Source: Paeniglutamicibacter quisquiliarum
GTDB lineage: Bacteria > Actinomycetota > Actinomycetes > Actinomycetales > Micrococcaceae
Direction of reading: 5' to 3'
NCBI RefSeq assembly: GCF_019084045.1
Contig: NZ_JAHRED010000005.1
Coordinates: 124,001-188,000, forward strand
Length of the DNA stretch: 64,000 bases
Shown here piece after piece: positions 24,501 to 33,153 of this stretch. A model generated the notes under the pieces. That model was given only the letters and a program-made list of their open reading frames with translations. It was not told the DNA's origin and did no database searches. Each line of letters opens with the position of its first letter. Position 1 is the first letter of the stretch. Position numbers and translations under genes: made by a program.

Positions 24501-25581
24501 CGCAGCGGCCCGAGCGCTGGTTGGCGCTGGCCTGCGAAACCCGTTCGATGGGCAGGCGCTGGACCTTGGTGCGGTGCGAGTAGCGCGAGATGCGCGCGGT
24601 GCCGGTGTCGATGACGTACTTGATGCCCGGGACCGTCAGCGAGGTCTCGGCGACGTTGGTGGCCAGCACGATGCGGCGGTTCTTCCCGGGGTTGAAGACC
24701 TGGTGCTGCTCGGCCAGCGACAGCCGGGCGAACAGGGGCAGGATCTCGGTCCCGGCCAGTCGCCGGTTGGTCTTCACCCGGGCGCGCAGCACCTCGGCCG
24801 CGTCGCGGATCTCGCGCTCGCCGGGGAAGAAGATCAGGATGTCCCCGGGCGGCTCGGCGGCCAGCTCGTCCACGGCCTCGGCGATGGCATCGAGCGGGTC
24901 GCGGTCCTCCGCCTGGGCGTCGGGGTCCAGCTCGTCCTCGTCCATGCCGTCGGCCGGGTTCAGCGGCCGGTAGCGCAGCTCGACGGGGAAGGTGCGGCCG
25001 GAGACCTCGATGATGGGCGCCGGCACCGGTTCCCCGCCCTCGGGCCCGGGCGCGGCGAAGTGCTCGGCAAAGCGCTGCGGGTCGATGGTCGCCGAGGTGA
25101 TGACGATCTTCAGGTCCGGGCGCTTGGGCAGGATCCGGCGCAGGTAGCCGAGCAGGAAGTCGATGTTGAGGCTGCGTTCGTGGGCCTCGTCGATGATGAT
25201 CGCGTTGTATTTCTTCAGCAGCTTGTCGCGCTGGATCTCCGCCAGCAGGATGCCGTCGGTCATCACCTTGACCTTGGTGGCGCGGGAGACCTCGCCGGTG
25301 AAGCGCACATGGAAGCCGACGTCCTCGCCGATCTTCGTGCCCAACTCCTCGGCGATGCGCTCGGCCACGGTGCGCGCTGCCAGGCGGCGGGGCTGGGTGT
25401 GCCCGATCATCCCGCGTTCGCCCATGCCCAGTTCCAGCAGCATCTTGGGCAGCTGGGTGGTCTTGCCGGACCCGGTTTCACCGGCGACGATGACCACCTG
25501 GTTGTCCTTGATGGCGGACATGATGTCATCGCGTCGCGCGGAAACGGGAAGGGCTTCGGGATAGGAAATCGTCAGGGCCAT
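21583..25581 (-). CDS. hrpA: ATP-dependent RNA helicase HrpA
   Basis: At 1332 residues this is a full-length DEAH-box helicase of the HrpA type. Walker A GETGSGKTT is at 34-42, DEAH at 131-134, SAT near 160 and the family-VI motif QRSGRCGR near 355. An HA2/OB segment follows, then the long C-terminal DUF3418 domain characteristic of HrpA. A Lys/Gly/Ala-rich insertion (GASDGKKGRGAKGQGPKS) interrupts the C-terminal part near residue 1015. HrpA rescues stalled ribosomes in Escherichia coli; the actinobacterial role is inferred. The gene is monocistronic. Confidence 0.95.
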   Translation of the reverse strand: MALTISYPEALPVSARRDDIMSAIKDNQVVIVAGETGSGKTTQLPKMLLELGMGERGMIGHTQPRRLAARTVAERIAEELGTKIGEDVGFHVRFTGEVSRATKVKVMTDGILLAEIQRDKLLKKYNAIIIDEAHERSLNIDFLLGYLRRILPKRPDLKIVITSATIDPQRFAEHFAAPGPEGGEPVPAPIIEVSGRTFPVELRYRPLNPADGMDEDELDPDAQAEDRDPLDAIAEAVDELAAEPPGDILIFFPGEREIRDAAEVLRARVKTNRRLAGTEILPLFARLSLAEQHQVFNPGKNRRIVLATNVAETSLTVPGIKYVIDTGTARISRYSHRTKVQRLPIERVSQASANQRSGRCGRVSDGIAIRLYSQDDFESRPAFTDPEILRTNLAAVILQMSSMGVVRTARDVADFPFVQPPDAKSVNDGVALLRELGALNTGAEATITPVGKSLAQLPVDVRLGRMIVEAGSRGCAKEVMVLAAALSIQDPRERPSEETGKRERAAEMHKRFMDAKSDFSSLLNLWRYLQEKQKELSSSAFRRLCKNEFINYLRVREWQDLFTQLRQLARPLGIAISPEPVDPAANEDAIHISLLTGLLGHVGSWDERKREYVGARGTRFSVFPGSALSRKSTEWVMAAELVETSRLWARTVARLDPKWVEEVAGDLLKRSYSEPHWSRNSGAVMGYEKVTLFGLPIVPRRRIQYSKVDPELCRELFIRNALVEGDWKTHHKFFARNRRVLEDIEELETRMRRRDLRVSDEDLFEFYDSKLGPEVLSERHFDRWWKAAQHENPTLLDFNPEDMLQADATELDEAAFPRTWRHGTLDLDLVYEYNPAARAGESDGVSVRVPVLFLNQLDPVRFRWLIPGLRVELVTALIKSLPKAIRKNFVPAPDVARTAVAALEADFTPETDDLAASLELVLRRLKGVVIPPGSWNWEALPPHLRFTFTVVDSDAKILDESQDLPVLQQTLAAANRSALARSLGVKPGAALPTGPAAGTSGASDGKKGRGAKGQGPKSPAAAASRPGGVPVVATTVWERTGLTDWDTGVGINGSITPKVVTQVAGQQVTAYPALLDEKASVRLTVFRNPVEQLAAHRTGVIRLLLLKVPSPARYVLDHLNNQEKLVFTQNPHGSVASLIQDCTMAAVDRLVPETLPFDKAGFDALYERVRAELIDTVFAVTAIVEKVLSGTRRINKELKSASSLALVNALNDVKSQLEQLVYPGFVANTGYAQLAQLPRYIAAIEKRLEKLGTGHLARDNAATLDIQGLEDEYDAALGQLVAGVRTPAPLAAVKWMLEEYRVSLFAQELGTAYSVSAKRIRTAMREGLAAAK

Positions 25582-25996
25582 GATGACCCAAGTCTATGCC
25601 AGCGGCGCCGGGAGCCGGTGCCCGCCCGGCCTCCGGGGCGGACCGATGGCCGGGGGTCGCGGATCCCGCCAAGGGCCGCCGCTTTCCCGGTCCGTGACCT
25701 GTCAAAACGCGGTTTTGTCCACGGTACCGTCTGGTTCTCGCCACGAAGGGATACCAATTGTCCGTTTATCGATCGCAATTGACGAAAGATGCGTGGCAAG
25801 ATGATCAAAGAACCACTTTTTGTCTTGCAATTCAGGGCAGATGGAAGAAATGTGAGTAGCTTCACATGTAGTATCGAAGCAATTCATGAGGAGAACATCC
25901 TGCCGATCGGCAGGGGATGTACAAATCCTGAAATTGCCCGGAATTGGCCATCACCGAACACCAGGCATGACACTCGCACGTCATGAAAGGAACACA
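25582..25996. other. Divergent region hrpA / trpX-like gene
   Basis: This 415-bp region has no gene. It is more A+T-rich on its right side (25730-25990) than the surroundings, which fits a promoter region. TTGACG at 25779-25784 could be a -35 box. The CRP/GlxR-type palindrome lies at 25850-25867. AAAGGA before the ATG at 25997 is the ribosome-binding site. Confidence 0.5.
25850..25867. promoter_or_regulatory. CRP/GlxR-type binding site
   Basis: ATGTGA-GTAGCT-TCACAT is a perfect 6-6-6 palindrome and matches the cAMP receptor protein consensus TGTGA-N6-TCACA at every defined position. In Actinobacteria the same motif is bound by GlxR or Crp. It is 130 bp upstream of the TrpX-like start codon, a position compatible with activation. 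Confidence 0.75.
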
Positions 25997-27004
25997 ATGA
26001 AAATCTTCAAGTCCGTCCAGATCGCAGCCTCGGTCGCAGCCACCGCCCTGGTGCTCACCGCCTGCGGCGGGTCCAGCACCCCGGAGGCCACCGGTTCCGC
26101 GGCCCCCGCCGGCCCGGTGACGATCGGCATCGCCCAGTACGTGTCCCACCCGTCGCTTGACGCCGTGGTCACCGGATTCAAGAAGGGCATGGCGGAGGCC
26201 GGCTACACGGGCGACGACAAGGTCAAGTACGACTTTGCCAACGCGCAGGCCGACCAGGCCACCAACACCTCCATCGTCGGCAAGTTTGCGTCCGACAACG
26301 ACATGGACCTGGTCCTGGCCGTCGCCACCCCGACCGCGCAGGCGGCCGCCCAGTCGATCACCAACATCCCTGTCGTGTTCTCCGCGGTCACCGATCCGCT
26401 GGAAGCCAAGCTGGTCTCCAGCCTCGAGGCGCCGGGCGCCAACGTCACCGGCACCTCTGACAAGAACCCGGTGAAGGAGCAGCTGGAGCTGCTGAAGAAG
26501 ATCAAGCCGGAAGCCAAGTCCGTCGGCATCGTCTACTCCTCGGGCGAGGTCAACTCCGGCGTCCAGGTCCAGTGGGCCAAGGATGCCGCGGCCGAGCTGG
26601 GGCTGACCATCGAGGAGAAGGCCATCTCGGCATCCTCCGAGGTCCAGCAGGCCGCATCGGGCCTGGACGTCGACGCGTTCTACGTCCCGACCGACAACGC
26701 CGTGGTTTCCGCCCTCGAGGGCCTGCTGCAGACCGCCCAGGAACGGAAGATCCCGGTGATCGCGGCGGACGGCGAGTCCGTCAAGCGCGGCGCCACCGCC
26801 ACCTACGGCCTGAACTACGAGAAGCTCGGCGAGCAGACCGCGGCCATGGCCGTGAAGCTCCTCAAGGGCGAGGCCGAAGCGGCAACGATGCCGGTTGAGA
26901 CCATCACCCAGGTCGAGCTGTACCTCAACACCGCCGCGGCGGAAAAGATCGGCCTGACCTTCCCGGAGGACATGCTCTCCGAAGCGGCCCAGACCTACAA
27001 GTAG
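25997..27004 (+). CDS. ABC transporter substrate-binding lipoprotein (TrpX-like, ABC_sub_bind family)
   Basis: This 335-residue secreted lipoprotein has a signal peptide with lipobox LTAC (Cys23) followed by the periplasmic-binding fold starting at about residue 38 (VTIGIAQYVSHPSLDAVV). The stretch NIPVVFSAVTDPLEAKLV and the end PEDMLSEAAQTYK fit the ABC_sub_bind/DUF534 group, which includes the tryptophan/tyrosine-type TrpX. The start at ATG 25997 has AAAGGA six bases upstream; an upstream in-frame start at 25886 would bury the signal peptide. It forms an importer with the two following genes. Confidence 0.88.
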   Translation: MKIFKSVQIAASVAATALVLTACGGSSTPEATGSAAPAGPVTIGIAQYVSHPSLDAVVTGFKKGMAEAGYTGDDKVKYDFANAQADQATNTSIVGKFASDNDMDLVLAVATPTAQAAAQSITNIPVVFSAVTDPLEAKLVSSLEAPGANVTGTSDKNPVKEQLELLKKIKPEAKSVGIVYSSGEVNSGVQVQWAKDAAAELGLTIEEKAISASSEVQQAASGLDVDAFYVPTDNAVVSALEGLLQTAQERKIPVIAADGESVKRGATATYGLNYEKLGEQTAAMAVKLLKGEAEAATMPVETITQVELYLNTAAAEKIGLTFPEDMLSEAAQTYK

Positions 27005-27098
27005 GCCCGACCGCAATAGCGATCCATCCGGTGGCCGGTCGGCTTGATCCCGACCGGCCACCACCATTTACCCAACTCCCAAAACGCTAGGATCCACC

Positions 27099-28022
27099 AT
27101 GATCACCGCGGTTGAACTAGGCCTGATCTACGCGATCATGGCACTCGGGGTCTACCTGACCTTCCGCATTCTCGACTTTCCCGACCTGACCGTCGACGGA
27201 AGCTTCACCACCGGCGCGGCCGTCGCGTCAATCTCGATCATCAATGGCGTCAACCCGTTCCTGGCAACGGCGTTCGCCTTCTTCATCGGAGCGGCCGCCG
27301 GTGTCATCACCGGGCTGCTGCACACCAAGGGCAAGATCGACGGCCTGCTGGCCGGTATCCTGACCATGATCGCCCTGTATTCCATCAACCTGCGGATCAT
27401 GGGCAAGGCGAACCTCCCGCTGCTGGGCGAAACCACGGTGCTCACCTTCCTGCGCGAGAACCGGCTGCTGGGCACCTGGGTCTCCGTCGGCCTGATGTTC
27501 CTCGGCTGCCTGGTGGCGGTGGCGGTCATCGTGTGGTTCCTGCGCACCGACGTCGGCCTGGCCATGCGCGCCACCGGCGACAACGAGGAAATGATCCGCT
27601 CCCTCGGGGTGAACACCGACAACCAGAAGATCCTCGGACTCGCGCTCTCCAACGGCCTGGTCGGCATTTCCGGCGCAGTCATCGCCCAGTTCCAGGGCTT
27701 TGCCGACATCGGCATGGGCATCGGCGTCATCCTGATCGGCCTCGCGTCGGTCATCGTGGGCCAGGCCATCTTCGGCCAGAAGTTCATCTGGATTGCCGCC
27801 CTGGCCGTCGTCTTCGGTTCGGTCGCCTACCGTCTGGTCATCCAGCTGTCGCTGCAGGCCGGACTGGAAGTCAACGACATGAAGCTGATCTCCGCCGTGC
27901 TGGTCGTCATCGCACTGCTGCTGCCGCAGTGGAAGGGACTCGGGAAGTTCGCCAACCGCATCAGCATCCGCAGCAAGTCGATCACCACCGAGGACAAGAA
28001 GGAAGTGGGCGTCGATGCTTGA
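27099..28022 (+). CDS. ABC transporter permease (branched-chain/TrpY-like)
   Basis: This 307-residue membrane protein of the BPD_transp_2 type has about eight helices. It contains GLAMRATGDNEEMIRSLGVNT, the ATPase-contact loop typical of this permease class. Its stop overlaps the next gene's ATG by 8 bases (ATGCTTGA), so permease and ATPase are translationally coupled. Only one permease gene is present, as in TrpXYZ systems, which indicates a homodimeric channel. Confidence 0.9.
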   Translation: MITAVELGLIYAIMALGVYLTFRILDFPDLTVDGSFTTGAAVASISIINGVNPFLATAFAFFIGAAAGVITGLLHTKGKIDGLLAGILTMIALYSINLRIMGKANLPLLGETTVLTFLRENRLLGTWVSVGLMFLGCLVAVAVIVWFLRTDVGLAMRATGDNEEMIRSLGVNTDNQKILGLALSNGLVGISGAVIAQFQGFADIGMGIGVILIGLASVIVGQAIFGQKFIWIAALAVVFGSVAYRLVIQLSLQAGLEVNDMKLISAVLVVIALLLPQWKGLGKFANRISIRSKSITTEDKKEVGVDA

Positions 28023-28806
28023 GATCACCAGCCTGAACAAGACGTTCTTCCCCGGGACCGTCAACGAGCGCAAGGCCCTGCGCAACATCAACCTGACGCT
28101 CACCGACGGCGAGTTCGTCACCGTCATCGGCTCCAACGGTGCCGGCAAGTCCACGGTGCTGAACATGGTCGGCGGCAAGCTGCGTCCCGACACCGGGACC
28201 GTGCGCGTCGCGGGCAAGGACGTGACCCGGCTTGCCGACCACTCCCGCGCCAGGTACATCGGCCGGGTCTTCCAGGACCCGATGGCCGGCACCGCGCCGA
28301 ACATGACCATCGAGGAGAACATGGCCCTGGCCCTGGGCCGCGGGACCTTCCGCGGCCTGGGCTTTGGCGTCACCAAGCGCAAGCGCGAGCAGTTCGTCGA
28401 GGAACTGCGCTCGCTGGAACTTGGCCTGGAAAACCGGCTCAAGGCGAAGGTCGGGCTGCTATCCGGCGGCCAGCGCCAGGCGCTGAGCCTGCTCATGGCC
28501 ACGTTCTCCGGACCGAAGATCCTGCTGCTCGACGAGCACACCGCCGCCCTTGACCCGCAGCGCGCCGCGCTGGTGGCTCGCCTGACCGAGGAAATCGTCG
28601 TGCGCCACCAGCTGACCACGTTGATGGTCACGCACAACATGGAACAGGCCCTGCGCCTGGGCACGCGGTTGATCATGATGCACGACGGCCAGGTCATCCT
28701 GGACCTGGACTCGGAACAGAAGGCGCAGATGACCGTTCCGGGCCTGCTGCACGAGTTCGAGAAGATCAAGGGCGCGCAGCTCGATGACCGGACCATGCTG
28801 CAGTAA
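28015..28806 (+). CDS. ABC transporter ATP-binding protein (TrpZ-like)
   Basis: This 263-residue ATPase has Walker A GSNGAGKST near residue 41, signature LSGGQRQAL, Walker B ILLLDEHTAALD and the switch His in MVTHNM. Position 5 of Walker B reads Glu-His rather than the more common Glu-Pro, which is common in this subfamily. It completes the three-gene importer. The substrate is unproven; aromatic amino acids or a related small molecule are the family precedent. Confidence 0.92.
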   Translation: MLEITSLNKTFFPGTVNERKALRNINLTLTDGEFVTVIGSNGAGKSTVLNMVGGKLRPDTGTVRVAGKDVTRLADHSRARYIGRVFQDPMAGTAPNMTIEENMALALGRGTFRGLGFGVTKRKREQFVEELRSLELGLENRLKAKVGLLSGGQRQALSLLMATFSGPKILLLDEHTAALDPQRAALVARLTEEIVVRHQLTTLMVTHNMEQALRLGTRLIMMHDGQVILDLDSEQKAQMTVPGLLHEFEKIKGAQLDDRTMLQ

Positions 28807-28941
28807 TCCGGCCCACGCCCCGGCGCCTGCCTCCCCGCGGAGGTGATGCGCCACCCGGGGGCGGTGCCGCCTGCGTCCAGCCGAACCCCTAAGCCGGGGA
28901 GGGCCGGCGCCGGCGGTGCCGCCCCCTTTGGCTTGCCCCGG

Positions 28942-30450
28942 CTACTGCAGGGCCGAGGTCAGCCGCGCCAGGTTGTCCAGCACCGTGGAGCGCAGCGGCT
29001 GCCTGAGCCATTCCTCGAGCGTCAGCAACCGGCTGACCTCGCGGTATTCGTCCTCGACGTCGCGCATCTGCGCCACGAAGCCGGCGTCGCGCACCAGCAT
29101 CGAGACCTCCATGTTCAGGCCGAAGGAACGCATGTCCATGTTGCTGGAGCCGATCAGCGCCGTCTCGTCGTCGATGGTGAAGTGCTTGGCGTGCAGGATG
29201 TACGGGGCCGGGTAGAGGTAGATCCGCACCCCGGCGCGCAGCAGTTCCTCGTAGTACGAGCGCTGGGCGTGGTAGACCAGCGCCTGGTCCCCGACCTCCG
29301 AGACGAACAGGTCCACCGGGACCCCGCGCGCCACCGCGGAGGTGATCGCATACATCAGCGACTCGTCGGGCACGAAGTAGGGCGAGGTGATCACGATGCG
29401 CCGCTGGGCCGCGTGGATCAGCCCCAGGAAGAGCCGCAGGTTGTTCTCGCGCTCGAACCCGGGGCCCGAGGGGACCACCTGGGTGAGCATCGTGCCGAAC
29501 TCCGCGCGGTGGTCGATCAGCGCGCCGCTGAGCCGGCCCAGCGAATCCCCTCCGGCCACCAGCTCGGCCCGCCGCACGCCCTCGAGGATGACCTCGCCGG
29601 TCTCGGAGTACCAGTCGGAGATGAACACCGCGTCCAGCGTGGCCACGCCCGGTCCGCGCAGCTCCACGACCAGCTCCTTCCACTTGAGCCCGCGCTTGAT
29701 GTTCTTCTTCACGTTGTAGTCGCGCGAGATCATGTTCAGCGAACCCATGTAGCCGACGGTCCCGTCAACGACGAGGATCTTGCGGTGGTTGCGCAAATCG
29801 GGCCGCTGGAACTTGCCCTTCAGCGGCTGCAGCGGAAGCATCAGGGTCCAGTGCGCGCCCATCGCATCCAGCCGGGCCTTGGTGGCGGCATGGTGGGCCT
29901 TGCCGCGCGAGGCCCAGTGGTCAAGCATCACGTTCACGCGCACCCCGCGCCCGATCGCGCGCTCCAGCGCGTCGAAGAATCCGGCGGTGGCCGCGTCAAG
30001 GCTGAGGATGTAGAACTGCACGTGGACGTAGTCGCCGGCCGATTCGACGGCGTCGGTCATGGCCTGGATGGTCTGTTCGTAGTCGCCCAGCAGCCGCCCG
30101 GAATTCCCCGCCAAAAGGGGCATGCCCCCGTACCTGGTGTTCATCTCGACCAGCGAGTTGAACCAGGCGGGGTTGTTCCCGTGGGTTTCGTCGTGGCGTT
30201 CCTCGGCGCTCACCGCGCGCATGAACGTGTTGATCTCCTCCTGCACCTCGCGGCGCTTGCGCGGCAGCTTGGGGGACCCGATGAGCAGAAAGGCGATGAC
30301 CCCGAAATAGGGGATCAGGAAAATGGCCAGCAACCACGCCATGCCGGAGGTGGGGCGGCGGTTGCGGGGAACGAAGATCACGGCAAGGACGCGGATGGCC
30401 AAATCGAGGACCACCAGGGCGGTTGCCCACCACCAGGCACCAGTAAACAT
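28942..30450 (-). CDS. cls: Cardiolipin synthase (phospholipase D superfamily)
   Basis: This 502-residue protein has two N-terminal membrane helices (TGAWWWATALVVLDLAIRVL and MAWLLAIFLIPYFGVIAFLL) and two phospholipase D motifs: NHRKILVVDG near residue 220 and HAKHFTIDDETALIGSSN near 405. The first motif has the order His-x-Lys-x4-Asp and the second is complete. These enzymes join two phosphatidylglycerols or use CDP-diacylglycerol to make cardiolipin at the cytoplasmic membrane. The gene is isolated, convergent with the ABC operon. A G+C-rich stretch of 135 bp separates the two 3' ends. Confidence 0.93.
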   Translation of the reverse strand: MFTGAWWWATALVVLDLAIRVLAVIFVPRNRRPTSGMAWLLAIFLIPYFGVIAFLLIGSPKLPRKRREVQEEINTFMRAVSAEERHDETHGNNPAWFNSLVEMNTRYGGMPLLAGNSGRLLGDYEQTIQAMTDAVESAGDYVHVQFYILSLDAATAGFFDALERAIGRGVRVNVMLDHWASRGKAHHAATKARLDAMGAHWTLMLPLQPLKGKFQRPDLRNHRKILVVDGTVGYMGSLNMISRDYNVKKNIKRGLKWKELVVELRGPGVATLDAVFISDWYSETGEVILEGVRRAELVAGGDSLGRLSGALIDHRAEFGTMLTQVVPSGPGFERENNLRLFLGLIHAAQRRIVITSPYFVPDESLMYAITSAVARGVPVDLFVSEVGDQALVYHAQRSYYEELLRAGVRIYLYPAPYILHAKHFTIDDETALIGSSNMDMRSFGLNMEVSMLVRDAGFVAQMRDVEDEYREVSRLLTLEEWLRQPLRSTVLDNLARLTSALQ

Positions 30451-30573
30451 GTAGCAACCTTCCCAGAAATCCGCTGTTCATTCCCAAGGTACGCTAGCCG
30501 ATCCCCGCAACGGCGGCAGGCACACGGGCGCGCGACACGGGCGGCCGACGGCACCGGACGGACGGGGGAGGCG

Positions 30574-32040
30574 TCAGCCGATTGCCTCGGCCTCGTCGTC
30601 GCGCGGGGAATACACGACCTCGTTGCCCAGCCCGTTGAAGGTCTTCACCGGGCGGCTGATGTCCCAGGGCGGCCATTCGGCGATCCCCATGGTGGCAAAG
30701 CACACCCAGGCTTCGTGCATCGCCCCGGCCAGGGATTGCGGGGCCGCGTCGCCCACCAGGGTGGTTGCCCCCCGGACGGCAAGGTTGTCAAAGACGAAGG
30801 GCAGCTCGGTTCCGTGTGCCGCGCCCAGGTCGTTCACCGGGCTGTGCCAGGCAAATTCGTACACCTGGGTCTGGCCTCCGGCGTAGCGCCGGGCATCGGC
30901 CAGCGTGTACATCGGCACCCGCAGCAACTTGTCGGTGGCCAGGGCGGCGAGGATCTCGCCCGGGCCCGCGCCGGGGCGGTTGCGCCAGAAGAGCCGCTGC
31001 GCCTCCTTGGAGATTCCGGCCCGCCGCCGGGCCAGCGCCAGGCCGGTCCGGGAGACCTTGGCCCCGCGGCCCCCGGGCGCGTGCCACAGCCGGCACTCCT
31101 GGGTGGTGGTGCCGACCAGCAGCGGGATGTCTGCTCCGGCACCTCCAAGCATCGCGCGCAACGGGTCCTCGGGCACCAGCTGGGGCTCGATCGCCAGGCC
31201 GTAGGCCGGGCCGGAGTTCAGCGGGGTCGCGCCGGCGGCCATGCGGGCCTGGGACGCCAACAAGTCTGCGGGGGAGCGGGCTGCGAATTCCTCGCGGGTT
31301 GCCGCGATGCCCAGGTCCGTGGCGATGCGTTGGGTCATGCGCCTGGCCCGGGACACGGGCCAGGCCGAGAGCGGGGCGCTTTGGATGATGGCGCGCGCAA
31401 ACAGGGACGAAGCGCGGGGGTGGGCCAGCAGCGCCGCCACCAGCGAGCCACCGGACCCGTGCCCCATGAGCGTGACCTGGTTCGGGTCCCCGCCGAAGGA
31501 TTCGACGTTGACCCGCAGCCACTCCAGGGCGGCAACGACATCTGCAAGTCCCAGGTTCAGCGGGGCATCCTCCAGCACCGAGAATCCCTCCGCGCCCAGC
31601 CTGTAGTTTGCCGCGGCGAAGACCACCGCGTCCCGGGCAAACGCGGTGCCGTCATGGCCCGGCAGGGCGTTGGACCCATGCTGCAGCGATCCGCCATGGA
31701 TCCAGAGCAGCACGGGGCGCAGCCCCCCGGGGCGCTTGGCGGGGGCAAAGACGTTCACGTTCAGGTACTCGTCGCCGGGGATGGCGACGGTGGGTTGCAG
31801 CCTGCCCAGCGCCCCGGGGTAGGGAACCTGCCCGGGGGTGGGCCCGTGGGCGGTGGCTGCCCGCGTCCGGGTCCACTGGGCAGGGAGCGTGGGGACGGCA
31901 AAACGGTGCGCGCCCACGGGCGCGGCGGCATACGGAATCCCCAGGAATCGTTCCACGCCGCCGCTGAGCAGGCCTTCCACCGGCCCGCAGGGCGTGTCGC
32001 GGACCAGGGAAATGCCATGCGGATCATTGCCGACGCCCAT
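30574..32040 (-). CDS. Carboxylesterase type B family protein with altered nucleophile elbow
   Basis: From ATG 32040 the protein has 488 residues, normal for the family. The frame stays open to 32496, but that extension is unlike esterases. Conserved parts include IPYAAAPVG, the oxyanion HGGSLQHGS (115-123), PLNLGLADVVAALEWL, FGGDPNQVTLM and the His loop AAHGTELPFVF. The nucleophile elbow after FGGDPNQVTLM reads GHGSGG (193-198) where GESAGG is expected, so the aligned serine position is Gly195. A serine follows one residue later (196). Hydrolase activity is therefore uncertain. It is divergent from a DUF1801 gene. Confidence 0.82.
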   Translation of the reverse strand: MGVGNDPHGISLVRDTPCGPVEGLLSGGVERFLGIPYAAAPVGAHRFAVPTLPAQWTRTRAATAHGPTPGQVPYPGALGRLQPTVAIPGDEYLNVNVFAPAKRPGGLRPVLLWIHGGSLQHGSNALPGHDGTAFARDAVVFAAANYRLGAEGFSVLEDAPLNLGLADVVAALEWLRVNVESFGGDPNQVTLMGHGSGGSLVAALLAHPRASSLFARAIIQSAPLSAWPVSRARRMTQRIATDLGIAATREEFAARSPADLLASQARMAAGATPLNSGPAYGLAIEPQLVPEDPLRAMLGGAGADIPLLVGTTTQECRLWHAPGGRGAKVSRTGLALARRRAGISKEAQRLFWRNRPGAGPGEILAALATDKLLRVPMYTLADARRYAGGQTQVYEFAWHSPVNDLGAAHGTELPFVFDNLAVRGATTLVGDAAPQSLAGAMHEAWVCFATMGIAEWPPWDISRPVKTFNGLGNEVVYSPRDDEAEAIG

Positions 32041-32163
32041 GAAGACCACCCCGTACTCAGCGGCACCTATGCCTAAGACCACATTAGCCGGGCAAGTGCC
32101 CCAACGGCAGGGGGGGAGGCCGGGGCACCGGGGCCAGGCATGGGGCGGAATGAAGCCAGGTCG

Positions 32164-32583
32164 ATGTCCCCGGTGCCACCGGCGGGTCCGCCCGTCGAGA
32201 GCGCAAGGCAGCAGGGCAAAGATCACGGGGGCCACCCCGAGGAGTACCTCGGAAACGTGCCCGTCGAACTCCAGCCCCGGGCAAGGGCCCTGCACCGGGC
32301 ATTGTGCGAGGCGTTGCCGCACGCGGGCGTCCTGATCACGTGGGGGCAGCCCGCCTTCGTGGACGACACCATCCTGGTTGCCTACGCGGTGTTCCCCAAG
32401 CACATCAACCTCTACACCACGCCCGGCTCCCGCGACGCGCTCGCCGGGGAACTGGCCGGCTACACCCTGGGCAAGGGTTCGATCCAGCTTCCGCACGACC
32501 AGCCGCTGCCGCTCGATCTCATCCAGCTAGTCGCCACGGCCAGGGAGCAGGAATTCCGGGAGCGCGGCGTGCGCTGGATGTAG
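32164..32583 (+). CDS. DUF1801 domain protein (YdhG/iron-chaperone-like fold)
   Basis: The domain starts at HPEEYLGNVPVELQPRARAL and runs to the end. Characteristic elements are ALPHAGVLITWGQPAFV, FPKHINLYTTPG and GKGSIQLPHDQPLPLDLIQ. Members adopt a frataxin-like or YdhG fold and are often labelled iron chaperones without proof. I use ATG 32164 (AGG nearby), giving 139 residues. ATG 32140 is in frame and equally possible. About 25 Pro-rich residues precede the domain. Confidence 0.8.
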   Translation: MSPVPPAGPPVESARQQGKDHGGHPEEYLGNVPVELQPRARALHRALCEALPHAGVLITWGQPAFVDDTILVAYAVFPKHINLYTTPGSRDALAGELAGYTLGKGSIQLPHDQPLPLDLIQLVATAREQEFRERGVRWM

Positions 32584-32635
32584 GGGCCGGCCCCCCGTCG
32601 GCCAGCGCGGCGATGCTCACGCTTGCGGGGCGCGG

Positions 32636-32893
32636 TTAGCGCCCGGCCGCATCGGGTGCCATGGCGCGGGTGTTGAGGACACCGGACGTTGCAAGTTCCG
32701 TGGCCGGGTGGATGGACTGCAGCCCGCTCGGCACCACCGGCCAAGCATCCGGGGCCTCGTCCGCAACAGGTTTCAGGGCATAGGCGAGCCCGAGGACCGA
32801 GGCGGCAAAGACGGCCAACCCCGCCAGGGCAATTGCCAGGCGCATGACCTTGGCCCTGCGCGAGCGCGGGATCTGCGACGGGAATCTCATCAT
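32636..32893 (-). CDS. Small single-pass membrane protein of unknown function
   Basis: The 85-residue frame begins MMRFPSQIPRSRRAKVMRLA and continues with a single hydrophobic segment (LAIALAGLAVFAASVLGLAYAL, about 18-39) and a Pro-rich outward tail. The basic start and one helix suggest a type II membrane anchor or uncleaved signal. It is divergent from the two-component system 260 bp away, so a sensory partner role is conceivable but unproven. I do not recognise a family. An ATG at 32932 would add 13 residues. Confidence 0.55.
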   Translation of the reverse strand: MMRFPSQIPRSRRAKVMRLAIALAGLAVFAASVLGLAYALKPVADEAPDAWPVVPSGLQSIHPATELATSGVLNTRAMAPDAAGR

Positions 32894-33153
32894 GACACCA
32901 AGTCTTCCCTCGATGGCCTGCACGCGCATCGGCCCCGGGGCCGTATCCGGACCCCGGCATCCGGTACCTGGGAATGGCCCTTCCGGTACCTCCGGGTGAC
33001 GCCCCGGCGGGCCGGGCCGTCTACGGTAGGTAGCATGCACAATTGCGTTTCCCGCCCCGCGGACTGCCGGCGGGCCGGCATTCCTGCCCGGGGCGCCGGC
33101 GGCCTGCTCGCGCGCACGGCGCCGGATCCGGCACCGGCACCGGCGGGCACACG

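Noticed and set aside
24055-25782. 575-codon plus-strand frame opposite hrpA
   Set aside because: Same effect as with kgd: antisense to a strongly conserved helicase, and composed of Arg/Gly/His-rich nonsense.
28807-28941. G+C-rich structured stretch resembling a riboswitch between the ABC ATPase and cls
   Set aside because: Both neighbouring genes end here (convergent), so no gene stands downstream to regulate. I could not match a known riboswitch core.
28843-32076. 1077-codon plus-strand frame across cls and the esterase
   Set aside because: It runs antisense through two real genes and their intergenic region. It has no coherent protein features.
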